A DNA stretch of 64,000 nt from JANNYA01 sp031409855 (GCA_031409855.1 JANNYA010000066.1:3388-67387); one strand, 5' to 3'; shown: positions 34,493 through 44,079, numbered from the stretch's first letter. Made by a program: numbers and translations. The notes: a model not told the origin generated them from the letters alone.

Positions 34493-37354
34493 ATGATTAG
34501 TCAAAATGAACTTACGCGTTCAATTCGATTTGCCCTTTTAGCTGGCATCTCGGCCCTTGCAGCTCCTGCATTTGCGCAGGATAGCGCGGCAGAAAAAGCC
34601 GAGGCCGAAGATCTTGATGCGGTCGTAGTCACGGGTACCCGGCTTCGTCGCGTTGATGCGGAAACTGCAAGTCCAGTTTTCGTTATTGATCGCGCCGCTA
34701 TTGAAACGACCGGCGCATCGACGATCGGCGAATTTATTCAAGAAACGCCCGCAATCTCAGGGGCAGCAACGAATCCACAAGTCAATAACGGTGGTGGTAC
34801 TGGTGCCGCAACTGTTTCATTGCGCGGGCTCGGTTCTGCACGAACCTTGTTGCTCGTAAACGGTCGCCGCTTTAATGCGGGTGACGTTAACGCTATTCCC
34901 ATCAATGCCGTTGAGCGCGTTGAAGTGCTGAAAGATGGCGCATCGGCAATTTACGGCTCCGATGCAATCGGCGGCGTGGTCAACTTTATTCTGCGCGAAG
35001 ATTTTGACGGCCTAGAGTTTTCGGCTCAATACGGCATTAGTTCTGAAGATGACGGCGAACAAACTAGCTACAGCATGATCAACGGTTCGTCCGGCGAAAA
35101 CAACAATGTTGTTTTTGGCTTCAATTACAACCAAACCGAAAAAATTCTGGCACGTGACCGCGAGTTCTCTAGCGCCCCGTTTGCACTATCTAGCGGCGAA
35201 GAAATTATTCTTGGTTCGTCGCGTACACCTACAGGTCGTTACGTGGTTCCGCGTGCCGTTGCAGCAGCAGGTGGTGCAAACCTCGCCGCGTGTCAGGGCA
35301 CAACGACAAACGTAACGTTAACGCGTACCGCTGGAACCTCCGGCACCTCGATCAATAACTTCCGTTGCTTTATCGGCTCTGGCCCGAACAATGATACTTA
35401 TAACTTCCAGGCGGACGGCAACTTAGTTGTAACGCCGCAGGAGCGCTATAATATTTTTGCTTTAGGCAAATCAACGATCAATGATAACGTCGATTATTAT
35501 TATGAGTTGATGTACAACAATACCCGCGCATCATTCGAAATCGCGCCTGAGCCATTTGATGGTCGCCCTGCTGTTGCAAACGTGCCTTTGTCCGGCCAAA
35601 GCGTCTTCAATCCGTTCCGTGTAGACATTACCGATGGCCGTTTGCGCCTATCGGATGCCGGCCCACGTAAAGCAGAGACAGAAACTAGCAATATCCAGCT
35701 CAACACCGGCTTCCGTGGTGGTTTTGATATTGGTGACAGAAATTGGACTTATGATGCTGGCGTTGTGTACGGCCGTTCACTTGCAACCAGCGAACGTCGT
35801 GGCGAAGTTTTCTCCGCAGCACTTCGCAGTGCTTTGGGCCCGTCCTTCCGTGGTGCCAATGGTGTAGCTGTTTGTGGTACACCGACCGCACCAATTGCTG
35901 GCTGCTTGCCAGTAAATTTCTTCGGCCCATTGACCACAGATGCAGAACGTGCGGCACTTACCGCACTTATTCCTACCGTCAAGCAACGCACTTTGGGCTT
36001 GTTGAAAATGGTAACGGCGAACGTGGGTACCAACTCGCTATTCACATTGCCGGCTGGCGACGTGGGCTTCGCACTGGGCACCGAATTTCGCAAGGAAACA
36101 CTTGATTTCGTGCCAGATTTCTTGCAAGTGCTGAATGCTGACGGCAATTGCCAAGTGACAGCTGGCTGTACATCGCCAGTTGCTGGTGAGTTTTCAGTCC
36201 GCGAAATTTATTCCGAAGCGTTCGTGCCTATTATCAGCGACATGCAATTCGTGAAAAGCCTCAACATGACGATCGGCGCACGCTACTCGGATTATTTTGA
36301 TTCCTTCGGCAGCACCGACAATTACAAATTGGGCCTCGAATACCGCCCGGTTGATGATGTGTTGTTACGTGGTACCTACGCGAAAGTGTTTCGTGCGCCA
36401 ACGATTAATGATTTGTTCTCTGGTCAAGGCGAAAACGCTGAGCAATATGACGACCCTTGCAACGGTTACGGAAGTGCGGCAAATCCACGCTCGCCAACGC
36501 GCGATATTGCTTGCCGAAATGTGCCAACAAATGGTCGTTTCGCTCAATCGGATACTCAAGCAAATACCCTTACCGGCGGTAACCGCGGTTTAGTACCAGA
36601 AGATGGTTCGGTCACAACCTGGGGTATCGTTTATTCACCTTCGTGGTTGACTGGTTTTTCCGCAGTCATGGATTTCTGGCGTGTTGATCTCGAAAACGGT
36701 ATTGGCTCAAGTAACACCAGCGATATTTTGCTCAGTTGCTTTCAAACAGGTAATCCAGCGTTGTGTGGGCTCTATACTCGCGATACAACTGGCGAAGTCA
36801 TCACTGTTGATACGCGAACTGTCAATTTAGACCGCCTTGAGACGAATGGTTTGGATTTCGGTATGAAGTACGCGTTGCCAGAAACAGACTACGGCACGTT
36901 CCGCGTTAGCCTTGATTCAACCTACATAGCGGACTACAAAACGACCGGTGCGGTCGGCAACAGCTATGCTGGCGACTTCCGTGATTCATCGACAGGCGGT
37001 AACGGGCATTTTGCGCGTTGGCGTGGTCTGGGTTCAGTGGGTTGGTCGATGGGGCCGTGGGCAGCGTCTTGGAAACAGCGCTATATTCACCACATCACAG
37101 AAACCCTTGCTGACGGAAGCGTCGATAATGGCGACGGATTTGCTGACCGTCGCACGATTGGTGCATACACCTATCACGACATCCAAGGTTCGTTCAATTT
37201 GGAAGACTTTAATACCCGTTTCTCGTTGGGTGTTGATAACGTAAACGATAAGCAAGCACCACGTATCTACTCAGGCTTTAATGCAACGACCGACGTGCGT
37301 ACCTACGACACCGTTGGCCGCTTCTATTACTTCCGTGCGGACATCAAGTTCTAG
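34493..37354 (+). CDS. TonB-dependent receptor 2 of the block
   Basis: 953 residues from the ATG at 34493 with GGAGA upstream; the frame open to 34406 was rejected because it lacks a signal peptide start. Signal peptide ends AAPAFA-QD. The plug has VVVTGTRLRRVDAETASPV, TLLLVNGRRFN and GASAIYGSDAIGG; the barrel ends in Phe (YFRADIKF). It is closest to receptor 1 in sequence and loop pattern, including NPRSxxxDxACRNVPTNG. It is preceded by the AspH gene and followed by a terminator and a second oxygenase gene. Confidence 0.95.
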   Translation: MISQNELTRSIRFALLAGISALAAPAFAQDSAAEKAEAEDLDAVVVTGTRLRRVDAETASPVFVIDRAAIETTGASTIGEFIQETPAISGAATNPQVNNGGGTGAATVSLRGLGSARTLLLVNGRRFNAGDVNAIPINAVERVEVLKDGASAIYGSDAIGGVVNFILREDFDGLEFSAQYGISSEDDGEQTSYSMINGSSGENNNVVFGFNYNQTEKILARDREFSSAPFALSSGEEIILGSSRTPTGRYVVPRAVAAAGGANLAACQGTTTNVTLTRTAGTSGTSINNFRCFIGSGPNNDTYNFQADGNLVVTPQERYNIFALGKSTINDNVDYYYELMYNNTRASFEIAPEPFDGRPAVANVPLSGQSVFNPFRVDITDGRLRLSDAGPRKAETETSNIQLNTGFRGGFDIGDRNWTYDAGVVYGRSLATSERRGEVFSAALRSALGPSFRGANGVAVCGTPTAPIAGCLPVNFFGPLTTDAERAALTALIPTVKQRTLGLLKMVTANVGTNSLFTLPAGDVGFALGTEFRKETLDFVPDFLQVLNADGNCQVTAGCTSPVAGEFSVREIYSEAFVPIISDMQFVKSLNMTIGARYSDYFDSFGSTDNYKLGLEYRPVDDVLLRGTYAKVFRAPTINDLFSGQGENAEQYDDPCNGYGSAANPRSPTRDIACRNVPTNGRFAQSDTQANTLTGGNRGLVPEDGSVTTWGIVYSPSWLTGFSAVMDFWRVDLENGIGSSNTSDILLSCFQTGNPALCGLYTRDTTGEVITVDTRTVNLDRLETNGLDFGMKYALPETDYGTFRVSLDSTYIADYKTTGAVGNSYAGDFRDSSTGGNGHFARWRGLGSVGWSMGPWAASWKQRYIHHITETLADGSVDNGDGFADRRTIGAYTYHDIQGSFNLEDFNTRFSLGVDNVNDKQAPRIYSGFNATTDVRTYDTVGRFYYFRADIKF

Positions 37355-37387
37355 ATCCAGCGTTGTATTGAGGTTTTAATTAGCATT

Positions 37388-37416
37388 GAGGGGCTGGCCG
37401 ATAGGCTGGCCCCTTT
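37388..37416 (+). terminator. Intrinsic terminator after receptor 2
   Basis: GGGGCTGGCC and GGCTGGCCCC form a 10-bp stem, allowing two G-U pairs, with a GATA loop, followed by TTTT. It separates receptor 2 from the oxygenase/sulfotransferase pair. Confidence 0.75.
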
Positions 37417-37492
37417 TGCGTTTTGTGTGTACACACGGTGTAAAAGCGTGCCGTATGCCAAGCAAAAAAATATTTAAGTAGTTGAGGTTGTT

Positions 37493-38053
37493 ATGCTTTC
37501 TTTAGATCATTTTGTTCGCACCTATGATCAGCCTGGCCCGCCGACTTGGTGTGCTGAGTTAATCGAACGCTTTGAGCAATTGCAGCGATTTCAACAAGCT
37601 AACGGCGCAGGTATTCGGCCCGGCTTAGAGCAAAGCGCGTGGACTGAGTTGGATATTGGCCGCATTGCCGATGCCGATTTTCGAGCTAAGATCAATCAGT
37701 TTATCGTCGAGAGTTTTATTCAATACAATAAAGATCTGGGATTGTCGATGCCGATTAGTCCACCTCGGCAACACGCGGAACTGATCGTAAAACGCTATCG
37801 GGCAGGCACTGACGAATCCTTTCAATTGCATTTTGACGCTTTAGGTGAAGTGTCCAATCGCTATCTTGTATTTCTTTGGTATCTAAATGATGTGGATGAG
37901 GGCGGGGCTACGGAGTTCCCGGACCTAAGGCTAGCCATTGCACCTAAAGCCGGGCGATTGCTGGTATTCCCGCCCTATTGGATGTTTCAGCATCGCGGTA
38001 CACCCCCGATCAGCGGCGACAAATACATACTTTCAACTTATTTAGTTTACTAA
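37493..38053 (+). CDS. 2OG-Fe(II) oxygenase 2 (prolyl-4-hydroxylase-like)
   Basis: 186 residues. Same signatures as oxygenase 1: LHFDALGEVSNRYLVFLWYL with His and Asp ligands, distal His in WMFQHRGTPP, and SGDKYILSTY. Sequence identity to oxygenase 1 is high along the whole catalytic core, so the two come from a duplication. The TPR-sulfotransferase follows after 16 bp. Substrate is unknown. Confidence 0.9.
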   Translation: MLSLDHFVRTYDQPGPPTWCAELIERFEQLQRFQQANGAGIRPGLEQSAWTELDIGRIADADFRAKINQFIVESFIQYNKDLGLSMPISPPRQHAELIVKRYRAGTDESFQLHFDALGEVSNRYLVFLWYLNDVDEGGATEFPDLRLAIAPKAGRLLVFPPYWMFQHRGTPPISGDKYILSTYLVY

Positions 38054-38069
38054 CCAGGCCAGATATTGC

Positions 38070-39848
38070 ATGACCAATCTTACGGTTGCCCTTGAACACT
38101 TTAGCGCGCAGCAACCGGAACAAGCGATTGCGATCTGCGATCAACTGTTAGCGCTAGAACCTAACGCTACCGGCCCTATCACCGTGCGCGCGCTGTGTCT
38201 GGCAATGCGCGGCGACTATGCTGCAGCGGAAACACAGTTCAGACGCCTGATCGAGCTGGAGCCAAACGACTCTTCTCACTATATCAATTTAGCAGCGACG
38301 CTAAAGGATCAGGGTAGACCCGCCGACGCTTTTCAGCTGATGCAAAGTGCGCTTAATGGGCCTGCAGATAGTGCCGCGCTCAGATTTGAGATTGCGATTT
38401 GGCAAATGGACGGGGCAAATTATTTAGCCGCCTGCAAGTTGCTTGAGCCTCTATTTGCGGCCTCGCCAGCGGATGCCTTTCTTCGTGTCCTTTTCGCGCG
38501 TTGCCTCATAGAGACGGCGAGATTGCCACGCGCAAGACAAGTGCTACTGTCATTAAAAGATTATCAAAACGCCGACGTGCTCACCAAAATTCAGGCCGGA
38601 ATTGCATTTATGCAACTGGACAAATTTGCTGAAGCTGAAGCGTTGTTTCGTCAAGCGCTAGCCCTTGATCCTGGGGCGGATGATGCGAGCTATAACTTAC
38701 TCGCACTATTTGAGCGTTCGAACCAAATGGACTTGGCGGTGACTTTGCTTGCGCAGTTGCCAGTAGCACAAACGGCTGAGCAAAGCTTGCTTCGGGCCAA
38801 GGTGCTTCGGCGCTCTGGACAAGTCAGTGCCGCGCTCAAAATGTTGCGTGCGATAGATTCGACTAAAATTAATAGCAGAACGTCGGCCGATGTGAACTTC
38901 GCGCTAGCTGGCGTTGAGGATCAATCTGGCAACTGTGACGCTGCGATGCGCGCATTGGATATCGCGCATGCCGCACAGTTGAGCACCTACAAGACGAATC
39001 ACCCGGACCGAACCGAAACGTTGGACTTAGGCTGGGTGAATGAAACCGTCAGCCGCATGCAGATCGAAAAGTTCGCGGGCTCAAACCCTTGCGAGGATAC
39101 GCCTACCTTCCTAGTCGGCTTTATGCGCTCAGGCACGACCCTAATTGAACAAATGCTCGCCGCACACCCGCAAGTTCTCACACTGGACGAGAGACCCGCG
39201 CTCGAATCCGTCGTCGTCGAAATTCGGCGCCTTGGCTTGCGCTATCCGCAAGACCTAGATCAGTTCAACAGCGCAGAGATAGATGCGCTGAGAGCTGTGT
39301 ATTTTACCGAAGCGGACGCGCACATCACGCGCCTACCAAATGTGCATCTAGTCGACAAATACCCTTTTAATTTAGGCCGCCTCGGACTTATTCGCCTATT
39401 GTTCCCCCGTGCAAAAGTAGTGTTTGCGCTTCGCCATCCGTGCGATGTCGTTTTAAGCTCTGTCATGCAACACTTTAAAATCAATTCGGGCACGATGGCT
39501 TTCAACTCCATTGGCTCGGCGGCCACCACTTACGCGGCGGTGATGTCGATGTGGGTTGAGCAACGTGAAATATCTGGGTTGGACATCCACACAATAAGGT
39601 ACGAATCACTGGTTCAGTCACCCGAACCAAGCGCAAGAGCACTACTCAAGCACCTCGGATTAGCATGGAGTGACGCCGTACTAGTTCCCAATAAACAGGC
39701 GAAAGGCAAGTTTATTTCCACCCCAAGCTACTCCCAAGTCGCCACCCCGATTCACCAACGCTCGGTTGAGCGTTGGCAAAAATACGGGCGCTATTTCGAG
39801 CCAGTTCTGCCCATACTTCAACCCTGGATTGACCGCTTTGAGTATTGA
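38070..39848 (+). CDS. TPR-containing sulfotransferase 2
   Basis: 592 residues, cytoplasmic. TPR repeats (AEALFRQALALDPGADDASY) fill the N-terminal half. The C-terminal half has the PAPS motif FLVGFMRSGTTLIEQMLAAH and the 3'-phosphate segment AKVVFALRHPCDVVLS. It is paralogous to the sulfotransferase at 29.6 kb. It lies in an operon with oxygenase 2 and directly before receptor 3. The acceptor is unknown; see findings for the shared-modification idea. Confidence 0.9.
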   Translation: MTNLTVALEHFSAQQPEQAIAICDQLLALEPNATGPITVRALCLAMRGDYAAAETQFRRLIELEPNDSSHYINLAATLKDQGRPADAFQLMQSALNGPADSAALRFEIAIWQMDGANYLAACKLLEPLFAASPADAFLRVLFARCLIETARLPRARQVLLSLKDYQNADVLTKIQAGIAFMQLDKFAEAEALFRQALALDPGADDASYNLLALFERSNQMDLAVTLLAQLPVAQTAEQSLLRAKVLRRSGQVSAALKMLRAIDSTKINSRTSADVNFALAGVEDQSGNCDAAMRALDIAHAAQLSTYKTNHPDRTETLDLGWVNETVSRMQIEKFAGSNPCEDTPTFLVGFMRSGTTLIEQMLAAHPQVLTLDERPALESVVVEIRRLGLRYPQDLDQFNSAEIDALRAVYFTEADAHITRLPNVHLVDKYPFNLGRLGLIRLLFPRAKVVFALRHPCDVVLSSVMQHFKINSGTMAFNSIGSAATTYAAVMSMWVEQREISGLDIHTIRYESLVQSPEPSARALLKHLGLAWSDAVLVPNKQAKGKFISTPSYSQVATPIHQRSVERWQKYGRYFEPVLPILQPWIDRFEY

Positions 39849-39942
39849 TTGGCAGCGCGCGCAGCAGGTCACGTTCGCGCATATTCGAGCTATTTAGTAT
39901 TACAGAAACGCCAGTTGGATAAAAATAACAGATGAAATTCTC

Positions 39943-39970
39943 CTTACGATTGCGTTAAACTTTCGCTAAG
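39943..39970. promoter_or_regulatory. Three 11-bp-spaced TTAA-like half-sites upstream of TonB receptor 3
   Basis: TTAC at 39944, TTAA at 39955 and CTAA at 39966 are each 11 bp apart, in the 78 bp before the receptor start. Two half-sites are imperfect. The spacing equals that at receptors 1 and 2 and mepM. Confidence 0.4.
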
Positions 39971-40021
39971 TCGCGGTTACATCCACGCGCTGTCCCCACA
40001 CAAAGCATAAGGATTCAAAAA

Positions 40022-42976
40022 ATGTTGAAGCAAAATGAACTGGTGCACTCAATTCGAGTTGCCCTTGTCTTGGGTTTGACTGGCGTGGTTTCGATGCCGG
40101 TGATGGCGCAAGAAGATACCGATCAAGAGACTCTGAAGCCTGTTGAAGTTCTCGGCTCGCGCATTCGTCGTGTTCAATCCGAAACAGCAAACCCAGTGCT
40201 TTCGTTTGAGCGCGCTGATATTGAAAAGACGGGTTTAACCAGCATCGCTGAAGTCCTGAAAGAAATCAGCGTCAACGGCCCATCTTTGAGCCTGAACACC
40301 AACAACGGTAATACCTCGGGTAACTCGGGCGTCAACTTGCGTAACTGCGCGTCAAACCGCACTTTGGTGCTGGTCAATGGCAAGCGCTGGGTTTCGAACA
40401 ACGGTTTGGCTGGCTCAGTAGATCTAAGCTCCATTCCACTTGCCGCCGTTGAGCGTTTTGAAGTCCTGAAAGATGGCGCGTCGGCGCTATACGGTTCGGA
40501 TGCACTTTGCGGCGTGATCAACGTGCAAACGCGTAGCGATTTCGAAGGTATGGAAGTGAATACCTACTACGGCGAAACGGACGATGGTGACGGCGAGCGC
40601 CAAGCTTATTCTTTAACTGCTGGCGGCTCGAATGAGAAATTCTCCGGCATGTTCAATGTTTCCTACAGCGAACAAAAACCAATTTTTGCGGGTAATCGCG
40701 AAATTTCCGCCGTGCCGCTGTTTGGGTTCCCGGCCAATGTCTCCTCGCCAGGACGCGCCAGCACCACGGGCCCATTCGGTAATATCGTTGTGCGCGGTGT
40801 TAACCTGACGTTGGACCCAACCAAGCCAGGTTGTGCACCAAACCAACTTTGCGCCCCAGGCACGGCAAGTAGCTTTAGACCCTATAATTTCTTGACCGAT
40901 GGTTATAACTTTGCCCCCGATAACTATTTAATACAACCGCAAAAAGCGTATTCGGCTTTCGGCGAAATTGGTTACCAAATCACCGACACCATCCGTGCCA
41001 AGGCCGAGATTTTTTACACCAACCGCAATGGCGATGCCCAATTAGCCGCACAGCCGCTTGCGCCGTTGACCATCTCTGCAACCAGTATCTATAACCCATT
41101 CGGCGTAGCGATCACCGGTGCGTCATTCCGTCCAATTGCGCAGCCGCGCAGTTTTGGTCAGGATCAAGACACTTGGCGCTTTGGTGCCGGTTTGGAAGGT
41201 GATTTTGAATTAGCTGACCGCAGCTTCTATTGGGATGTTGGCTATTCCTATGCTGATAATCGTCAAGTGCAGCTAAAGAATGGTTTTTATTTCACCAGCC
41301 GCATTAACGAAGCGACTGGTGCGTCGTTTATTGACGCGCTGGGCGTTGCCCGTTGCGGTACCGCTGCAGCGGTTATCGCTAACTGCGTACCGTTGAACGT
41401 GCTCGGTGGGCCCAGTGGTTTGACCAGTGCGATGTTGAACTACGTCACCGTTGCACCTAGAAATTTACAGCAATCGGATCAAAAATCCTACACGGCCAAC
41501 ATTACGGGTGACTTGTTTGATCTCTCGGCCGGTCCTCTCGCGTTTGCGTTTGGTTTAGAGCGTCGCGAAGAAAATGGCTCGGATAATCCTGATCCATTAA
41601 CCAATGCCGGCCTTGTTTTAGGTGACAACCCTTTTGCCCCAACCTCGGGTGGTTTTTCTGTTAATGAAGCTTTTGGTGAGCTCAGCATTCCAGTCCTTTC
41701 TGACGTTGCCTTTGCGAAGTTATTGGAATTCTCGGTAGCCGCACGCTATTCGGATTATTCCTCCTTCGGTAGTACCACCAATCCTAAACTCAGCATGCGT
41801 TGGCAGCCGGTTGACGATCTAATCGTGCGCGGTTCGTTCGGCAAAGGCTTCCGTGCGCCGTCGGTTTCAGAATTGTTCCAAGGTAGTGCGACAGGCCGTC
41901 CGGGGTTTCAAGATTTGTGTTCTGCGACCAATCCCGCTTTTATTGGGAGCGCTTCAACCCGTGCCGCGTGTCTGGCGAACGGTGCCCCCGTTGGATTTAG
42001 CTCACGCTTAGGACAGACCTTTCTAACCACAGGTGGCAGTGCATTACTGCAGCCTGAGACTTCCGAGTCAAAAACCATTGGTACTGTATACTCTCCAACT
42101 TGGGCGGACGGTTTAGATATGTACGTCGATTGGTACAGCATTGAAATTAACGATGCGATCGGCGGAGACGGCGCGAACACGATTTTAGAAGGCTGTTACG
42201 TGCAACTTAACCCTGACCGATGTGCGCAAATTACGCGCGACCGCACGGGTGCAGTAAACGGGAACATCGGCGAAATTTCTGGCATTATCTCACTCAACAA
42301 GAACTTCCGTGGCGGACTTGAAACCGAAGGTTTCGATTTCGGTGGTGGCTATCGTTTTGAAACCGAAAACTGGGGCAAGTTCGTCACCCGTCTTGATAGT
42401 ACCTATGTGAGCTATTTCGGCGATGTCGGCAAGCCTAATAACGGTGAAGTCAACTCGGATGGTGACATCTCAGCCGGAAACTTAGTTGGCACATTGCCTG
42501 CTGGCAGCTCTGGCGGCGCGGTTCGGCATCGTTTGCGCTCGAATCTAGCTAACACCTGGACTTATGGCGATTTTTCGGTTACCGCATCACTTGAGTACCG
42601 CAGTCGCGTGCAGGAATCCTGCAATAACGTTTTCAACACGGCAACGAACTTAACGCCTCGTGATCCCGCGTTCGCTGCCCTGAAAGACCTTTGTTCCGAT
42701 CCTAGCCGCAACGTCCTCGTTTACTCCTTTAGGCCCGGTACTCGCGAAGTTGTTGCTACCGCCGCTGGACGACCACGTAACCAACTCGGCGGCGTAACTT
42801 ACACGCACTTGCAAGGGAGCTGGAGCGCGCCTTGGGACGCTACTGTTACTCTAGGAGCGCGCAACCTGTTCGACAAAAAGCCTCCGTTCTCCTCGGATTC
42901 ATTTGCAAACTCCTTTGATGCGCAGTATCTGGTACCAGGACGCTTTTTCTATGTGAACTATGTACAGAAGTTCTAA
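40022..42976 (+). CDS. TonB-dependent receptor 3 of the block
   Basis: 984 residues. Signal peptide ends PVMA-QED. The plug has VEVLGSRIRRVQSETANPV and VNLRNCASNRTLVLVNGKRW; the barrel ends YVNYVQKF. Unlike receptors 1 and 2, the plug has two cysteines at conserved Gly-rich positions: Cys109 in LRNCASN (usual RGLG region) and Cys163 in SDALCGVIN (usual AIGG). Loop cysteines in the barrel are also numerous. It is more divergent than the other two and is followed by a strong terminator. Confidence 0.95.
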   Translation: MLKQNELVHSIRVALVLGLTGVVSMPVMAQEDTDQETLKPVEVLGSRIRRVQSETANPVLSFERADIEKTGLTSIAEVLKEISVNGPSLSLNTNNGNTSGNSGVNLRNCASNRTLVLVNGKRWVSNNGLAGSVDLSSIPLAAVERFEVLKDGASALYGSDALCGVINVQTRSDFEGMEVNTYYGETDDGDGERQAYSLTAGGSNEKFSGMFNVSYSEQKPIFAGNREISAVPLFGFPANVSSPGRASTTGPFGNIVVRGVNLTLDPTKPGCAPNQLCAPGTASSFRPYNFLTDGYNFAPDNYLIQPQKAYSAFGEIGYQITDTIRAKAEIFYTNRNGDAQLAAQPLAPLTISATSIYNPFGVAITGASFRPIAQPRSFGQDQDTWRFGAGLEGDFELADRSFYWDVGYSYADNRQVQLKNGFYFTSRINEATGASFIDALGVARCGTAAAVIANCVPLNVLGGPSGLTSAMLNYVTVAPRNLQQSDQKSYTANITGDLFDLSAGPLAFAFGLERREENGSDNPDPLTNAGLVLGDNPFAPTSGGFSVNEAFGELSIPVLSDVAFAKLLEFSVAARYSDYSSFGSTTNPKLSMRWQPVDDLIVRGSFGKGFRAPSVSELFQGSATGRPGFQDLCSATNPAFIGSASTRAACLANGAPVGFSSRLGQTFLTTGGSALLQPETSESKTIGTVYSPTWADGLDMYVDWYSIEINDAIGGDGANTILEGCYVQLNPDRCAQITRDRTGAVNGNIGEISGIISLNKNFRGGLETEGFDFGGGYRFETENWGKFVTRLDSTYVSYFGDVGKPNNGEVNSDGDISAGNLVGTLPAGSSGGAVRHRLRSNLANTWTYGDFSVTASLEYRSRVQESCNNVFNTATNLTPRDPAFAALKDLCSDPSRNVLVYSFRPGTREVVATAAGRPRNQLGGVTYTHLQGSWSAPWDATVTLGARNLFDKKPPFSSDSFANSFDAQYLVPGRFFYVNYVQKF

Positions 42977-43002
42977 GCCCTAAAGCGGTTTAGCGTTTAA
43001 CA

Positions 43003-43028
43003 AAAAACGGCCCGAAAGGGCCGTTTTT
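43003..43028 (+). terminator. Intrinsic terminator after receptor 3
   Basis: AAAAACGGCCC pairs with GGGCCGTTTTT around GAAA, followed by T residues. It closes the receptor/modification block on the right. Confidence 0.9.
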
Positions 43029-43093
43029 CGTTAGCTCTCTGTGTTTTAATAAACTTTGCCGAAGCCGTTTTGCTCACTCTATGACTACCAAAT

Positions 43094-43651
43094 ATGCGAC
43101 CCATTGAGCAACACCTGATCTGGATCGACCTGGAAATGACCGGCTTGGATCCAGATGCCGATCAAATCATTGAAATAGCGACTTTGATCACCGACAGTGA
43201 ACTCAACGAACTAGCCGTCGGCCCCGAATTTGCGATTCAAACGCCGCTTGCCAAGCTGGAAGCGATGGATGATTGGAACCGCTCGCATCATGCTGCGTCT
43301 GGGCTTTGGCAGCGAACTTTGGCTTCAACGGTGACTTTGGCAATGGCGGAAGCGGCGACGATCGTTTTTTTGCGCGATTGGGTGCCTGCGGGTGTTTCCC
43401 CGATTTGCGGCAATTCCATTGGTCAGGATCGGCGCTTTTTAGCGCGCGGCATGCCGGAATTAGAGCGCTATTTTCACTATCGCAATTTGGATGTTTCTAC
43501 CATCAAAGAATTGGCGAAGCGTTGGGCACCGGCGGTGGCGGCGGGTGTGGTGAAGCAAGGTGCGCATTTGGCGTTGAGTGATATCCGAGAATCGGTGGCG
43601 GAATTACGTTACTACCGAAAGTTCATGGGTGTGCTGGGTGGCACTTTATGA
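43094..43651 (+). CDS. orn: Oligoribonuclease
   Basis: 185 residues. A DEDDh exonuclease: Asp-Glu in WIDLEMTGLD, Asp in GNSIGQDRRFL and the His-Asp in HLALSDIRESV. It degrades 2-5 nt RNAs, including pGpG from c-di-GMP turnover, which is relevant here because three diguanylate-type circuits are in the window. It is followed by ratA, whose start overlaps its stop. Confidence 0.95.
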   Translation: MRPIEQHLIWIDLEMTGLDPDADQIIEIATLITDSELNELAVGPEFAIQTPLAKLEAMDDWNRSHHAASGLWQRTLASTVTLAMAEAATIVFLRDWVPAGVSPICGNSIGQDRRFLARGMPELERYFHYRNLDVSTIKELAKRWAPAVAAGVVKQGAHLALSDIRESVAELRYYRKFMGVLGGTL

Positions 43652-44079
43652 AACAAATCAAGCGTCAAGCGATCATTGGCTGTCCAGCGGCGCTGATGTA
43701 TAGCCTAGTCAATAATATCGAGGCCTATCCAGGCTGGTTTGAATGGTGCACGACGGCCAAATTAATTAGCGCTGCTGACGCGGAAATGACGGCGGAGCTG
43801 GGGGTGAAAATTGCCGGCATCAGCCTGAATTTCATCACGAATAACCAATTGGAGCCGGATCGCGCGATTCATCTGAATTTGCAAAGCGGCCCGTTTCGCT
43901 CGCTGAAAGGCGCGTGGCACTTTGATGCTTTGGGCACTTCGGGGTGCCGCGTGACGTTGGTGTTGAACATTGATTTCGCGGGTTCCGTGGTGAATTCTGC
44001 GGTCGCCGCAGCCGTTGGCGTGTGGGCGGACCGGATGGTGGATGATTTTATTAAGGTCGCGAAAAAGCATGTCGGCTAG
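43648..44079 (+). CDS. ratA: RatA/COQ10-type START-like protein
   Basis: 143 residues with a polyketide-cyclase/START fold: NNIEAYPGWFEWCTTAKLI, FITNNQLEPDRAIHLNLQ and GPFRSLKGAWHFDALG. The family binds ubiquinone-like lipids; RatA of E. coli was described as a ribosome-association toxin, though the COQ10 likeness suggests a quinone role. It shares four bases with orn and overlaps the rnfH start by 11 bp. Confidence 0.88.
   Translation: MKQIKRQAIIGCPAALMYSLVNNIEAYPGWFEWCTTAKLISAADAEMTAELGVKIAGISLNFITNNQLEPDRAIHLNLQSGPFRSLKGAWHFDALGTSGCRVTLVLNIDFAGSVVNSAVAAAVGVWADRMVDDFIKVAKKHVG

Noticed and set aside
37454..37480. Eight-codon frame MPSKKIFK before oxygenase 2 as a possible modified-peptide precursor
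   Set aside because: Too short, no good ribosome site of its own and none of the features of a precursor (leader plus variable core); it is most likely just leader DNA.
43273..43581. Second frame inside orn
   Set aside because: Cys/Gly-rich frame-shifted shadow of oligoribonuclease; the orn frame has all catalytic motifs.
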